Shown here piece by piece: positions 50,389 to 59,534 of a DNA stretch of 64,000 nucleotides. The DNA comes from Planctomycetaceae bacterium (GTDB taxonomy: Bacteria; Planctomycetota; Planctomycetia; Planctomycetales; Planctomycetaceae). Under the pieces are notes generated by a model. The model had not been told where the DNA came from and ran no database searches. It saw nothing but the letters and a program-made list of their open reading frames with translations. The translations under genes and the position numbers were made by a program. The stretch lies in the NCBI GenBank assembly GCA_021732995.1, contig JAKFWA010000084.1, positions 62,001-126,000 on the forward strand, given 5' to 3'. Numbering within the stretch: position 1 is the stretch's first letter; each line of letters starts with the position of its first letter.

Positions 50389-51517
50389 TGCAGGAGGGCG
50401 ACTCGATCGAAATGGGTTCGCCCGTCGATTTGATGCTCCCGACTTGAGGATCAATGCGAAACACGGCGACGTTCTTGCCGGGCATGTTCGCGCATAGCAG
50501 CAGCTCACCGTTCGGAGTAATCGCCAGATTCTGCGGGCCCTTGCCGAGACTCGGCACGATCTCAATCAGGGTCAGTTTGCCGTCATCGCCGATGCGATAA
50601 ACGGCGATGCTGTCGTGTCCGCGATTGGTTCCATACAGGAAGCGGGCGTTCGGCGTGATCTTCAGATCGGCACAGTGGCTCGTGCCTTTGAAGTCTTCTG
50701 GCAGAGTTGAAATCGTCTGCTTCTCGGCGAGTGCTCCATTGTCGCTGTTGTAGCCAAACACGGTGACGGAATTTGTCAATTCGTTAATCGCGTACAATAG
50801 CTTGCCATTCGGATGAAACGTCAGATGACGAGGCCCTGCACCGGCTGGCGACTTCCCGAACGGCGGATCGTTCGGGGTGAGCTTCGAGGTCTTCGCGTCC
50901 AGTCGGTAGCACAGCACCTGATCGATGCCGAGGTCGGCGGCATAGACGAAGCGATTGTCGGGGCTGGTGATGATGCTGTGAGCGTGAGGTTCCTTCTGAC
51001 GCGCGGGATTAACGCTGGATCCTGTGTGCTGCACGAAACTGGCTGGCGGACCGAGCGAGCCGTCAGTCTGAATCGGGAGAGACGCGACGCTGCCGGTCAC
51101 GTAATTCGCAACCAGCACCGTCTTGCCGGTGGCATCGACATGCAGGTAACAGGCCGCAGTGCCCAGCGCCGACTGGCGATTGAGCAGCTTCAGTTCGCCC
51201 GAACGTCCGACGACCTCGTAGGCCGCGACCTGTTCGTTCTCTTTGCCGCCAAACTGCTTCGCATGAATCGAGTACAGGAATTTTCTGTCCGGCGAGAGCG
51301 CGAGAAAGAACGGGTGCTCGACGCCCGACGTTTTATGAATTGGCTTCAGAGTGCCCGCCCGCTGATCCAATTGATACGCCTGAATCGCACCCTGATCGCC
51401 AGGGGCAAATGCCGAAACGAAGACGACCGGGTCGGCGGCATCCGCCAGCTGCAGCGATGAACCCGTCAGCCAGACGAAGAAGCAAAGAATCACAGAACGC
51501 GAGGAAAGCCATGCCAT
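50372..51517 (-). CDS. Exported lactonase-type seven-bladed propeller protein
   Basis: 381 residues from ATG 51517, with AGGAG seven bases upstream. The signal peptide is MAWLSSRSVILCFFVWLTG with cleavage near ADA-AD. The body is a PF10282 (6-phosphogluconolactonase-like) propeller: FVSAFAPGDQGAIQAYQLDQ, GVEHPFFLALSPDRKFLYSI, PHAHSIITSPDNRFVYAADLG and AGPRHLTFHPNGKLLYAINE. The conserved PHAHS segment and GPRH are family marks. As a secreted form it is unlikely to act on 6-phosphogluconolactone in the cytoplasm; the real substrate is unknown. Its 3-prime end overlaps the mdtC-like gene. Confidence 0.92.
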   Translation of the reverse strand: MAWLSSRSVILCFFVWLTGSSLQLADAADPVVFVSAFAPGDQGAIQAYQLDQRAGTLKPIHKTSGVEHPFFLALSPDRKFLYSIHAKQFGGKENEQVAAYEVVGRSGELKLLNRQSALGTAACYLHVDATGKTVLVANYVTGSVASLPIQTDGSLGPPASFVQHTGSSVNPARQKEPHAHSIITSPDNRFVYAADLGIDQVLCYRLDAKTSKLTPNDPPFGKSPAGAGPRHLTFHPNGKLLYAINELTNSVTVFGYNSDNGALAEKQTISTLPEDFKGTSHCADLKITPNARFLYGTNRGHDSIAVYRIGDDGKLTLIEIVPSLGKGPQNLAITPNGELLLCANMPGKNVAVFRIDPQVGSIKSTGEPISIESPSCIMLLP

Positions 51518-51772
51518 CAAGAGGCTCCTGACTGCGAAGTGGTAAGTCGGCTCGAAGACGGGAAAGTACACATTGAAGATCGTTCGGCGCGAGCGAACTG
51601 TAAGTAAGTCGCTCGCGATTCGCTTGCGTGACGGGACGCAAGGCAGACCTGACAACCACCGCCGAAGACCGTGAATGCGACGTGCGGCGTTTCCGCGCTG
51701 GCCTGCGGATCGTTGGGCATTAGACTCCCGCCATTCTTGCTTTCCCTACATTCTCCGGGACGGAGCCCACTC

Positions 51773-53869
51773 GTGACGACATCTGCTGTACCTGCCGAAC
51801 TGCGCGATAACCCGCTGACCTGGACCGACGGCCTGCCGCGTTTTGATCTGATCAAGACAGAACACATCGAGCCTGCAGTCCGTCACCTGCTGAAGACGGC
51901 CGAGCAGCAGCTCACCGATCTGGAAGCGACGATTCAGCCGACGTGGGAAGGATCGTTCGCGAAGCTCGAAGAGATGGACCGCCCGTTCGAGTACGGCTGG
52001 GAGCCTGTTACGCACCTGTTCGGCGTGATGAACTCGGACGAACTGCGAGCCGCGTATGAAGCGGTGTTGAGCGAGGTGGTGCAGTTCGGTTTGCGAGCGT
52101 CGCAGAGCCGACCGATTTACGAAGCGTGCCTGAAGATTCGCGACGGTGCGGAATGGCCGAAGTTGAACGCCGCTCGGCAGCGGATCGTGACGAAACGCAT
52201 TCAGTCCGCCGAACTGGCCGGTATCGGACTGGAGGGCGCGAAACGCGATCGCTTCAACGCCATTGTGCAGGAACTGTCGCAGATCAAGACGAAGTTCTCG
52301 AACAACATTCTGGATGCGACCAAGGCGTATGAGCTTGTTCTGACTAACCCGGCCGACGTTGAAGGCATTCCACCGAGCTCGCTGGAGATGGCGGCTCAGT
52401 CGTACAACAGCGCGAAGCAGAAGACGGGTGATGACGCAGCTACGGGCGAGAAGGGGCCGTGGCGGTTTACTCTGGATGCTCCGAGCTTCATTCCGTTCAT
52501 GGAGCACTGCCGCAACCGGGATCTGCGGGAATCTCTCTACCGCGCCTACATCTGCCGGGCATCGTCGGGACCGCTCGACAACACACCTCTGATGACCTCC
52601 ATCCTGAAGCTGCGGCAGGAGAAGTCAGAGCTGCTGGGCTTCAAGAGCTATGCCGAATTGAGCCTCGCAACGAAGATGGCTCCCAGTGTCGAAGCCGTGC
52701 AATCGATGTTCGACACTCTGCGCAAAGCTTCGTGGGAGGCGGGCGTCAAAGACTTTGAAGAGCTGAAACAGCTCGCCGCGAAGTCCGGCCAATCGGTCAA
52801 GGTCATGAACTGGGACGTCGCGTTCTGGGCGGAACGGCTACGCGAGCAACGCTTCAACTTCACGGATGAAGAACTGCGCCCGTACTTCCCGCTCGAACCG
52901 GTGCTCGAAGGCATGTTCGGGCTGGTCAAACGCATCTTCGGTATTGAAGTGCGAGCGAAGTCCGGTGTTCCGGTCTGGCATTCGGATGTGCGGTACTTCG
53001 AAGTGCTCAACGACAAGGGCTCGGTCATCGCGGCTTTCTATCTTGATCCCTTTTGCCGTCCTGCGACGAAACGGCCGGGGGCCTGGATGGGCACTTGCCT
53101 GAATCGTCGGCGAGTGAATGGCGAGCTGCAGATTCCGATCGCTCATCTGGTTTGCAACAGCACGCCGCCGGTGGGAGACAAGCCCTCGCTGATGACGTTC
53201 GGCGAAGTCGAGACTCTCTTCCATGAATTCGGTCACGGTCTGCAACACATGCTGACCGTCGTCGACGAATCGGACGCCGCCGGGATCAACGGCGTCGAGT
53301 GGGATGCCGTCGAACTGCCGAGCCAGTTCATGGAAAACTGGTGCTATCACAAGCCGACGTTGCTCGGCATCGCCAGGCACTATCAGACCGGCGAGCCATT
53401 GCCGGACGAACTGTTCGAAAAGCTGTCGGCGGCTCGCACGTTCCGCGCCGGCAGCATGATGCTCCGCCAACTGACGTTTGGCATGACCGACATCCGCTTG
53501 CATCACGGTTTTGATCCCAACGGTTCGCAGACGGTCTTCGACGTGCAACGCGAAGTCAGCCAGATCACGTCGGTGTTGCCGCCGTTGCCGGAAGATCGGT
53601 CGCTGTGCACGTTCAGCCACATTTTTGCGGGCGGGTACGCCGCCGGTTACTACAGCTACAAGTGGGCTGAAGTGCTGAGCGCCGATGCGTTTGCGGCGTT
53701 CGAGGAGGCGGGACTCGACAACCCCGCAGCGATTGCCCAAGTCGGGCGCCGTTTCCGGGACACCGTTCTAGCCTTGGGCGGCAGCCAGCATCCGATGGAC
53801 GTGTTCCGGCAGTTCCGGGGACGCGAACCGGATCCGCAGCCTTTGTTGCGGCACAACGGCCTGGCTTGA
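51773..53869 (+). CDS. M3-family oligopeptidase (OpdA/PrlC-like)
   Basis: 698 residues from GTG 51773, chosen for the GGAG seven bases before it; the in-frame start at 51671 would add 34 poorly conserved residues. The zinc site is H484-E485-x2-H488 in ETLFHEFGHGLQHML, with the third ligand in the downstream EWDAVELPSQFMENW. Other M3 marks: FHAYFDPF-like AFYLDPFCRP, and the C-terminal HIFAGGYAAGYYSYKWAEVL. A cytoplasmic oligopeptidase that degrades short peptides, including signal-peptide remnants in E. coli. No Lon or other protease gene is adjacent. Confidence 0.94.
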   Translation: MTTSAVPAELRDNPLTWTDGLPRFDLIKTEHIEPAVRHLLKTAEQQLTDLEATIQPTWEGSFAKLEEMDRPFEYGWEPVTHLFGVMNSDELRAAYEAVLSEVVQFGLRASQSRPIYEACLKIRDGAEWPKLNAARQRIVTKRIQSAELAGIGLEGAKRDRFNAIVQELSQIKTKFSNNILDATKAYELVLTNPADVEGIPPSSLEMAAQSYNSAKQKTGDDAATGEKGPWRFTLDAPSFIPFMEHCRNRDLRESLYRAYICRASSGPLDNTPLMTSILKLRQEKSELLGFKSYAELSLATKMAPSVEAVQSMFDTLRKASWEAGVKDFEELKQLAAKSGQSVKVMNWDVAFWAERLREQRFNFTDEELRPYFPLEPVLEGMFGLVKRIFGIEVRAKSGVPVWHSDVRYFEVLNDKGSVIAAFYLDPFCRPATKRPGAWMGTCLNRRRVNGELQIPIAHLVCNSTPPVGDKPSLMTFGEVETLFHEFGHGLQHMLTVVDESDAAGINGVEWDAVELPSQFMENWCYHKPTLLGIARHYQTGEPLPDELFEKLSAARTFRAGSMMLRQLTFGMTDIRLHHGFDPNGSQTVFDVQREVSQITSVLPPLPEDRSLCTFSHIFAGGYAAGYYSYKWAEVLSADAFAAFEEAGLDNPAAIAQVGRRFRDTVLALGGSQHPMDVFRQFRGREPDPQPLLRHNGLA

Positions 53870-53951
53870 AACTTGGCGGTTGCCATGCAGGTAGTTTCGT
53901 CACGCGGCCCTGCGTAATGAAGTTCCTGCCACACTCGGACGAAGATTCGAC

Positions 53952-55175
53952 GTGACCTCAACTGAAGCACAGCTTGCTGTTATGGAAGATGAGGAAATCA
54001 TTTCCGAGGAGGCGGTGCCGGAACTGCCTGTTGAGCCGGCCGATGTCGATATCACGTCGTATCGTCTGCCGCCGTTTCCGCATCCGTTGCATCATCCGAT
54101 TCAGGCTCTGGTCTGGACGGTGCGGGCGGCTTTCGGCATCACCAGTCTGATATTGCTGCTGGCGGTCGTCGCGGCGATTCCGGTCGTCAACTTTTTGGCG
54201 CTGGGTTATCTGCTGGAAGTGGAAGCTCGAGTCGCCCGCACGGGCAAGTTGCGGAATGCGTTTCTGCTGCTGGATGTCGCACCGCGCATTGGTTCGATCG
54301 TCCTGTGTACTTGGCTGTGGCTGGCTCCGCTGCGATTCATCAGCGTGTTGTGGAATGACGCGCACTGGATTCAGCCCGATGGCCCGGCGGATCGCACGTG
54401 GTCGGTGGTCGCGCCGCTGGCGGCGATGTTCGTGGGCATTCATCTGTGCCTGGCACTGGCTCGCGGCGGCAGCTTTTGGTGCTTCTTCCGCCCGATCAAG
54501 AACCTGCGCTGGATGCTGCAGCACTGGAGCGCGGGAGACTACCTGGACATCGCCAACTCGGGCATTCGAGACTTCATCAGCCGCCTGCGTCTGAAGCATC
54601 ACTTCCTGCTGGGAGTGAAGGGCTGGGCGGGAACATTGCTCATCCTGTTGATACCGACGGCGCTGCTGGCGGCAGGAGATCCCGATAACCCGGCCACGTA
54701 CCTTCTTTCGTTGATCGCGGCACCGTTCATGATGCTCGCCCTCAGTTGGGCTCCGTTTCTGCAAGCGCACTTCGCGGTTACCGGCGAGTGGCGGGCGTTC
54801 TCTCAGGTGGGGACGATTCGCCAATACTTCAAGCGTGCGCCCATCGCATGGCTGTGCGCGATCGTCCTGACTTATGTGCTGTCCTTCCCGCTGTTCCTGG
54901 CGAAGGTATATCTGCTTCCGCAGGACGCGCGCTGGTTTGTGACCACCATCTTCATCGTCAGCATCTACCCGGCGAAAGTCGTCACCGGCTGGGCGCTTCA
55001 TCGAGCCGCTACTCGCTCAACAAAACCCTGGTTTGGCTGGCGCTGGATCACTCGCGCGCTGCTGTTGCCGTTGCTGGCTCTGTATGTGTTCCTGCTGTTC
55101 TTCACGCCGACGATCAGCGAACACGGCAAGCTCGTGCTGTTTGAACATCACGCTCTGCTGCTGCCCGTGCCATGA
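53952..55175 (+). CDS. Polytopic membrane protein, DUF4013-like
   Basis: 407 residues from GTG 53952. Acidic N-terminal tail of about 45 residues (EDEEIISEEAVPELPVEPAD) followed by roughly eight hydrophobic segments near 52-85, 112-134, 149-169, 224-242, 249-270, 297-321, 328-350 and 364-382. The NFLALGYLLEVEARVARTGK stretch, with a Gly-Tyr-Leu-Leu-Glu turn, resembles DUF4013-type proteins. No transporter signature or conserved charged residue pair was recognised. Location inner membrane; function unknown. Confidence 0.7.
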   Translation: MTSTEAQLAVMEDEEIISEEAVPELPVEPADVDITSYRLPPFPHPLHHPIQALVWTVRAAFGITSLILLLAVVAAIPVVNFLALGYLLEVEARVARTGKLRNAFLLLDVAPRIGSIVLCTWLWLAPLRFISVLWNDAHWIQPDGPADRTWSVVAPLAAMFVGIHLCLALARGGSFWCFFRPIKNLRWMLQHWSAGDYLDIANSGIRDFISRLRLKHHFLLGVKGWAGTLLILLIPTALLAAGDPDNPATYLLSLIAAPFMMLALSWAPFLQAHFAVTGEWRAFSQVGTIRQYFKRAPIAWLCAIVLTYVLSFPLFLAKVYLLPQDARWFVTTIFIVSIYPAKVVTGWALHRAATRSTKPWFGWRWITRALLLPLLALYVFLLFFTPTISEHGKLVLFEHHALLLPVP

Positions 55176-55245
55176 CTAATCGGGCAGCATCAAGTAGCAG
55201 GCACTTTCTGTCCCTTCTGGATTGATCGCGCAACTCGATCCCGGC

Positions 55246-58200
55246 TCATTGTCCGTTCAGGGCACGTTGCAGGGCCTCCATGACGCGTTCTGATGGGCAG
55301 TCAAAGAAGGCACCGCCGAGTTCTTGAGCATCGGGATCGACGCCGCGCAAGAACAGGTAGAGCACTCCGCCAAAGTCGCGAGTGAAGTCGAAGTCGGGCA
55401 AGCGCTGCTTCAGGAAGCGTTCCACCGCGGCGCAATACAGATGGTATTGCAGGATGTAGTCGTGATCGGACATGCCGGTCTCAAGACCGTGCGTATCGTA
55501 GTCTGCGATGCGCGGCCCGAGGTTGGTGGTCTTATAGTCGAGCACGTACCAGCGCCCCTGCCATTCGAACACGAGGTCGATGAAGCCTGTCAGGAAACCT
55601 TGCAACTCGGCTACCGCCAGACGCCGCACGCGCTCGGCATAACGCTGCACGACCGGGCGTTCGGATTGTTCAAAGCCTGCGGCCAGTCGGTCCATGCGAA
55701 ACGCCGTGCCTTCATTTCCCAGAGGCAGCACAAACGGCATTTCGCAAGCCAGTTGATTCACAGGGACATCCAACAACGCGGCAGGCGGTGTGAGACTCGC
55801 GATGGGTTGGGTCAACGTCGCCTGTAGAGCGGCTAGCAAGGGACCGTGCCAGCGCGGTTCCAAGGCCAGCCGACGTTGTGCGATCTCGAACCGCCTCGTC
55901 AGTTCATCCTGCAATGCTGCCGGGTTCGGCGCTCGAAATGTGCCACTCAGCAGGATGGCTTCAAACAGGCGGTGCACGGCGTCACCAACGGCAGTACCGC
56001 CGGGCATTGCGGCGAGTAGCCCAAGTTCCTCAGGACGGTCGGGACGCACTAATTCCAACGATCGATCCAGCGTCACGGCGTCGCGGTCCGCGTCGTCGAC
56101 TACATGCACATGGTCTGCAAACCGGGTCAGCGACGTATAGCTCGTCTGCACCAGAGCCGTGATGTGTTCGCGACGCAGCACGCGAGGATTAAGGTGGCTC
56201 ACGGTTCCCTGCGACCAGCGCAACTGTCCCGGATCACGAACGCCTTGAGCGACCGCTACTCCGTTAACGTGAACGCGAGGCACGCCCAGGCTTCCCGCCC
56301 AGCGCTGCAGTTGCTGTTCAATCACGTGATCGGGCTCGGGGCCTTCCAGATCGCCTAGAACGATCATGCCTGCCGCCGCCGCTTTCGCTCCCTTCGCCGC
56401 TGTCCAGTGAATGTGGCACTGGTGGCGCGCACGCGTCAGCGCTACGTACAAGAGTCGCCGATCCTCGGCAGCCTGCTCGTTCTGGCTGCGTTCCAAACGA
56501 TCATCGAAAAGTTCTGAGCCAACATCAATGACCGGCAGCCCCTCGTCGCCACCGTCCTCAGCCAGCAGGTACTGCGGAGTGCCTCGCCACGTGAAGGCTG
56601 ACCACAACGTCGGGCAATATACGACGGGGTATTCGAGACCTTTGGATTTGTGGATCGTCACCAGTTGTACGGCGGCGGCGTCTGTTTCCAGACGGAGTTG
56701 TGATTCATCATCGCTGCCAGCGGGATTCGCGCGCAGTTGCTCGAACCAGCGAAAGAGTTCGTCTGGTCCGGAATGACTGCTCGCGGCTTGCTGATGCAAC
56801 AGCTCGCTCAAGTGCAGGTAGTTTGTGATTTGACGCTCGCCGGTCGTCTGTTGTGCCAGCCGACGGATCGCGTCCGAATCGTCCAGCACGCCGCGCCACA
56901 TCACGATGAAGCCTTCGCGATGCCAGGTGGAACTCCACTGATGAAATTTCTCAGCCCAGCGAGCCAGTGCCTGCGGCTGTTGCGGTAACTCGGCCAGATC
57001 CTCAGCGAGTAGCCCGAACAGCGGTGTGCAGAGGGCGTTTGCCATCAGCGTCAGCGACGACGGTTTCAGCAGCGCTGCCAGAATGCGGCTCATGAACTCC
57101 GCCTCGGGAGTTTCATAGACGGACTCATCCGTGTAGAGCACCGCAGGAACCAGCCGTTGAGCGAGTTCCTGCTGAATCGCCCGCAGTTGAACTCCGCTAC
57201 GGCACAGCACGGCGATGTCTCCCGGTGAGATCGCGCGCACTCCGCCATCTCCGTCGGGAATCGGAAACTGCGAGTTCAACTGCTGCACAATGTCCGCGGC
57301 GACTCGCTGCACGACGACTTTCAGAGCATCTGCGTTTGACGGTTCCTTGTCGGCAGCGACAAACGGCGAACGCGGCACCAGATTGATGATCAACGCATCG
57401 CCGGCGGACAGCCGGTCAGGGTGATGAGCCCTGATTTCGGGCAAGCCGATCTGTGCGTTGAGAAATGGATCGCCGACGGATTTGAAGACCGCCTGCACGG
57501 CATCGACCAGCGACCGATCCGACCGCCAGTTCGTGCCCATTTCATGCCGCTGTTTGGCCGGCACACGCTGGTTGGCTGCCAAGTAAGAATGGATGTCTGC
57601 CCCACGAAACCGATAGATCGACTGCTTCGGGTCGCCGATGATGACGAAGGCACGGAGGCCGTCTTCGCTGACCGGTTGTTCTTCCGCTCCGTCCAGAAAG
57701 ATGCGTTCGAAGATGCGAAACTGAATCGGGTCGGTGTCCTGAAACTCATCCACCAGGGCGACGCGATAGCGATCGCTCAGACTTTCAATCAGAGCGTCCT
57801 GCAACGCGCCGCTGAGAGCGTCATCCACTCGCAACTGCAGGTCGCCAAAACTCATCAAACCGTGCTCGCGTTTGTAGTTGCTGACACGTTCCCGCACGTA
57901 AGTCGCCAGTTGAGCGAGCAACTGCGGTTTCAGAGTGTCGCCAATGCCGCGGACTCGCGCGGCCTGCTCCAGCAATTCCTGGATGAGTTCAAACGCCGCG
58001 TGGCGCGGAGTATCAGTTTCCTTGCCCTTTTTGGTGCCAGCCTCCAGCTTGTTCTGAGCCAGCCGGGACTGGTGCGATTCAACCTCGCGTTTGCTGGTGT
58101 CCCATTCCAGCAGGTGGAACGACAGCGATTTCGCGAAGAGATCCAGGAACGCCAGCGTCTCTTCGATCTGGTTGGCCTTGTAAGATCTCTGATTGAGGCA

Positions 58201-58995
58201 CCCGCTTTCGATCGCCTTGCGGAGCGTGCTTTCGATCCCGGCACGATCGCGCTGCCAGACTTCCGAGAACACTTGAGCCTTTGACTTGAAGGTCCGCAGT
58301 TCGGGCGAGTCCAGCAGTTCGCCGAGGCTACTCCCGTCCGGCTGCACGGCGTAAACCGGGTGATTGATGGCCTGCTTCGCGACTTCGAGGAGCAGTGACC
58401 AGAGCGTGCTGTTGAACGGCAACCAGTCCGCGACTTTCGAATCGGGAACGCCCCAGCGATTGGCCACAAAGTCACGGACGGCGTCTTCGCAGAGATCATC
58501 CTGTGATGTCAGGACTTCAAACTGAAAGCGGCTGCCAGTCTCAAAGACATGCAGTTGCAGCACTCGCTGGCAGAAGCTGTCGATGGTGTAGATCGGCGCC
58601 TGATCGAAGCTCAGAATCGCATCTTCGAGACGCTCGTTCACGCGGTCCCGATATTCTGCATTCCACGCACCAGCAGAGCTCAGTAAGGCCACCACTTGCG
58701 CGTCTGCGTCGCCGGACTGAACCAGTTCCTCGGCCGCCGCGTCTGATTCGCAACTGCGTACCAGAAACACGGCGTCGCTGAGTCGTTTGCGAATGCGTTC
58801 CTTCAGTTCGGCCGTCGCCGCTTTCGTGAACGTGGTCACCAGAATCTGGTCAACATGGCAGCCGGCTTCGAGCAAGTAGCGCAGATACAGCGTCGTGATG
58901 GTGTAGGTTTTTCCGGTTCCGGCACTGGCGTTGATGCTGTGCACTCCCGGCAGCGGAATCTTGAGAGGATCAAACTTCTGAGTCTGTTTAGGCAT
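55246..58995 (-). CDS. recB: Exodeoxyribonuclease V beta subunit (RecB)
   Basis: Helicase-nuclease subunit of RecBCD, used in double-strand-break repair and foreign DNA degradation. 1249 residues from ATG 58995. Motif I is SINASAGTGKTYTITTLYL, Ia VTTFTKAATAELKERI, II VALVDEFQDTDPIQF, III VIIGDPKQSIYRFRGADI, motif V LVTIHKSKGLEYPVVY and VI LLYVALTRARHQCHI. The C-terminal RecB nuclease is intact: FIDLVFEWQGRWYVLDYKTT, then DHDYILQYHLYCAAV. recC and recD are not adjacent, though the neighbourhood is fully covered on both sides. The in-frame start at 59073 lies upstream of the conserved region. Confidence 0.95.
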   Translation of the reverse strand: MPKQTQKFDPLKIPLPGVHSINASAGTGKTYTITTLYLRYLLEAGCHVDQILVTTFTKAATAELKERIRKRLSDAVFLVRSCESDAAAEELVQSGDADAQVVALLSSAGAWNAEYRDRVNERLEDAILSFDQAPIYTIDSFCQRVLQLHVFETGSRFQFEVLTSQDDLCEDAVRDFVANRWGVPDSKVADWLPFNSTLWSLLLEVAKQAINHPVYAVQPDGSSLGELLDSPELRTFKSKAQVFSEVWQRDRAGIESTLRKAIESGCLNQRSYKANQIEETLAFLDLFAKSLSFHLLEWDTSKREVESHQSRLAQNKLEAGTKKGKETDTPRHAAFELIQELLEQAARVRGIGDTLKPQLLAQLATYVRERVSNYKREHGLMSFGDLQLRVDDALSGALQDALIESLSDRYRVALVDEFQDTDPIQFRIFERIFLDGAEEQPVSEDGLRAFVIIGDPKQSIYRFRGADIHSYLAANQRVPAKQRHEMGTNWRSDRSLVDAVQAVFKSVGDPFLNAQIGLPEIRAHHPDRLSAGDALIINLVPRSPFVAADKEPSNADALKVVVQRVAADIVQQLNSQFPIPDGDGGVRAISPGDIAVLCRSGVQLRAIQQELAQRLVPAVLYTDESVYETPEAEFMSRILAALLKPSSLTLMANALCTPLFGLLAEDLAELPQQPQALARWAEKFHQWSSTWHREGFIVMWRGVLDDSDAIRRLAQQTTGERQITNYLHLSELLHQQAASSHSGPDELFRWFEQLRANPAGSDDESQLRLETDAAAVQLVTIHKSKGLEYPVVYCPTLWSAFTWRGTPQYLLAEDGGDEGLPVIDVGSELFDDRLERSQNEQAAEDRRLLYVALTRARHQCHIHWTAAKGAKAAAAGMIVLGDLEGPEPDHVIEQQLQRWAGSLGVPRVHVNGVAVAQGVRDPGQLRWSQGTVSHLNPRVLRREHITALVQTSYTSLTRFADHVHVVDDADRDAVTLDRSLELVRPDRPEELGLLAAMPGGTAVGDAVHRLFEAILLSGTFRAPNPAALQDELTRRFEIAQRRLALEPRWHGPLLAALQATLTQPIASLTPPAALLDVPVNQLACEMPFVLPLGNEGTAFRMDRLAAGFEQSERPVVQRYAERVRRLAVAELQGFLTGFIDLVFEWQGRWYVLDYKTTNLGPRIADYDTHGLETGMSDHDYILQYHLYCAAVERFLKQRLPDFDFTRDFGGVLYLFLRGVDPDAQELGGAFFDCPSERVMEALQRALNGQ

Positions 58996-59534
58996 CAACC
59001 TGAACCGGAAAGAACGGTGAAGACGACGGGCGGTGATCGAGAACGCAGGTATCCTGATGGGGATATATGGCAACCGCGTCGTCGCCGCATGCGGGACGGT
59101 CGAAATTGTTTCTCCTGAACTTGAGCAGGGAAACGCCTTACGAAACTGCTGAACACGACGAGCGAAACTGTGCTAGCGGGCTGCGATGACTTGATGGATT
59201 CTTCCGCCTGCCGGGAATTTTGTGGAAGCCTCGGCCAGCGACGGCACTCGGCTTTCTCCTGACAAAACTTGGAGGCTGCCGCTTTCCGATGAATTCTCGG
59301 TAAGCACTTGCGCCAGTCTGACGGTCCGACAGGATGTCGTTTGTAAGCCACGCGTCTACGGCATGCGGGCATCTGTATGCATTGCCGCCGCTACTCGTTG
59401 CTTGACCACCAGGCAAGTCGCCGTGCCTTCAGTCAACTACTCCAGGGGCTGGGCCAACCCGCCTGTGCATGGCGGCGGTCGACCAAGGTCGTTGTGACGA
59501 CCCTGATCGTCCTTCGCCATGCGGGGAAAAGTGT
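58996..59534. other. Divergent gene-free region, recB / HlyD-like gene
   Basis: 539 bases between divergent genes. Should hold both promoters. No supported ORF, hairpin or repeat recognised; frames crossing it are short and Arg/Ser-rich without family resemblance. Confidence 0.45.
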
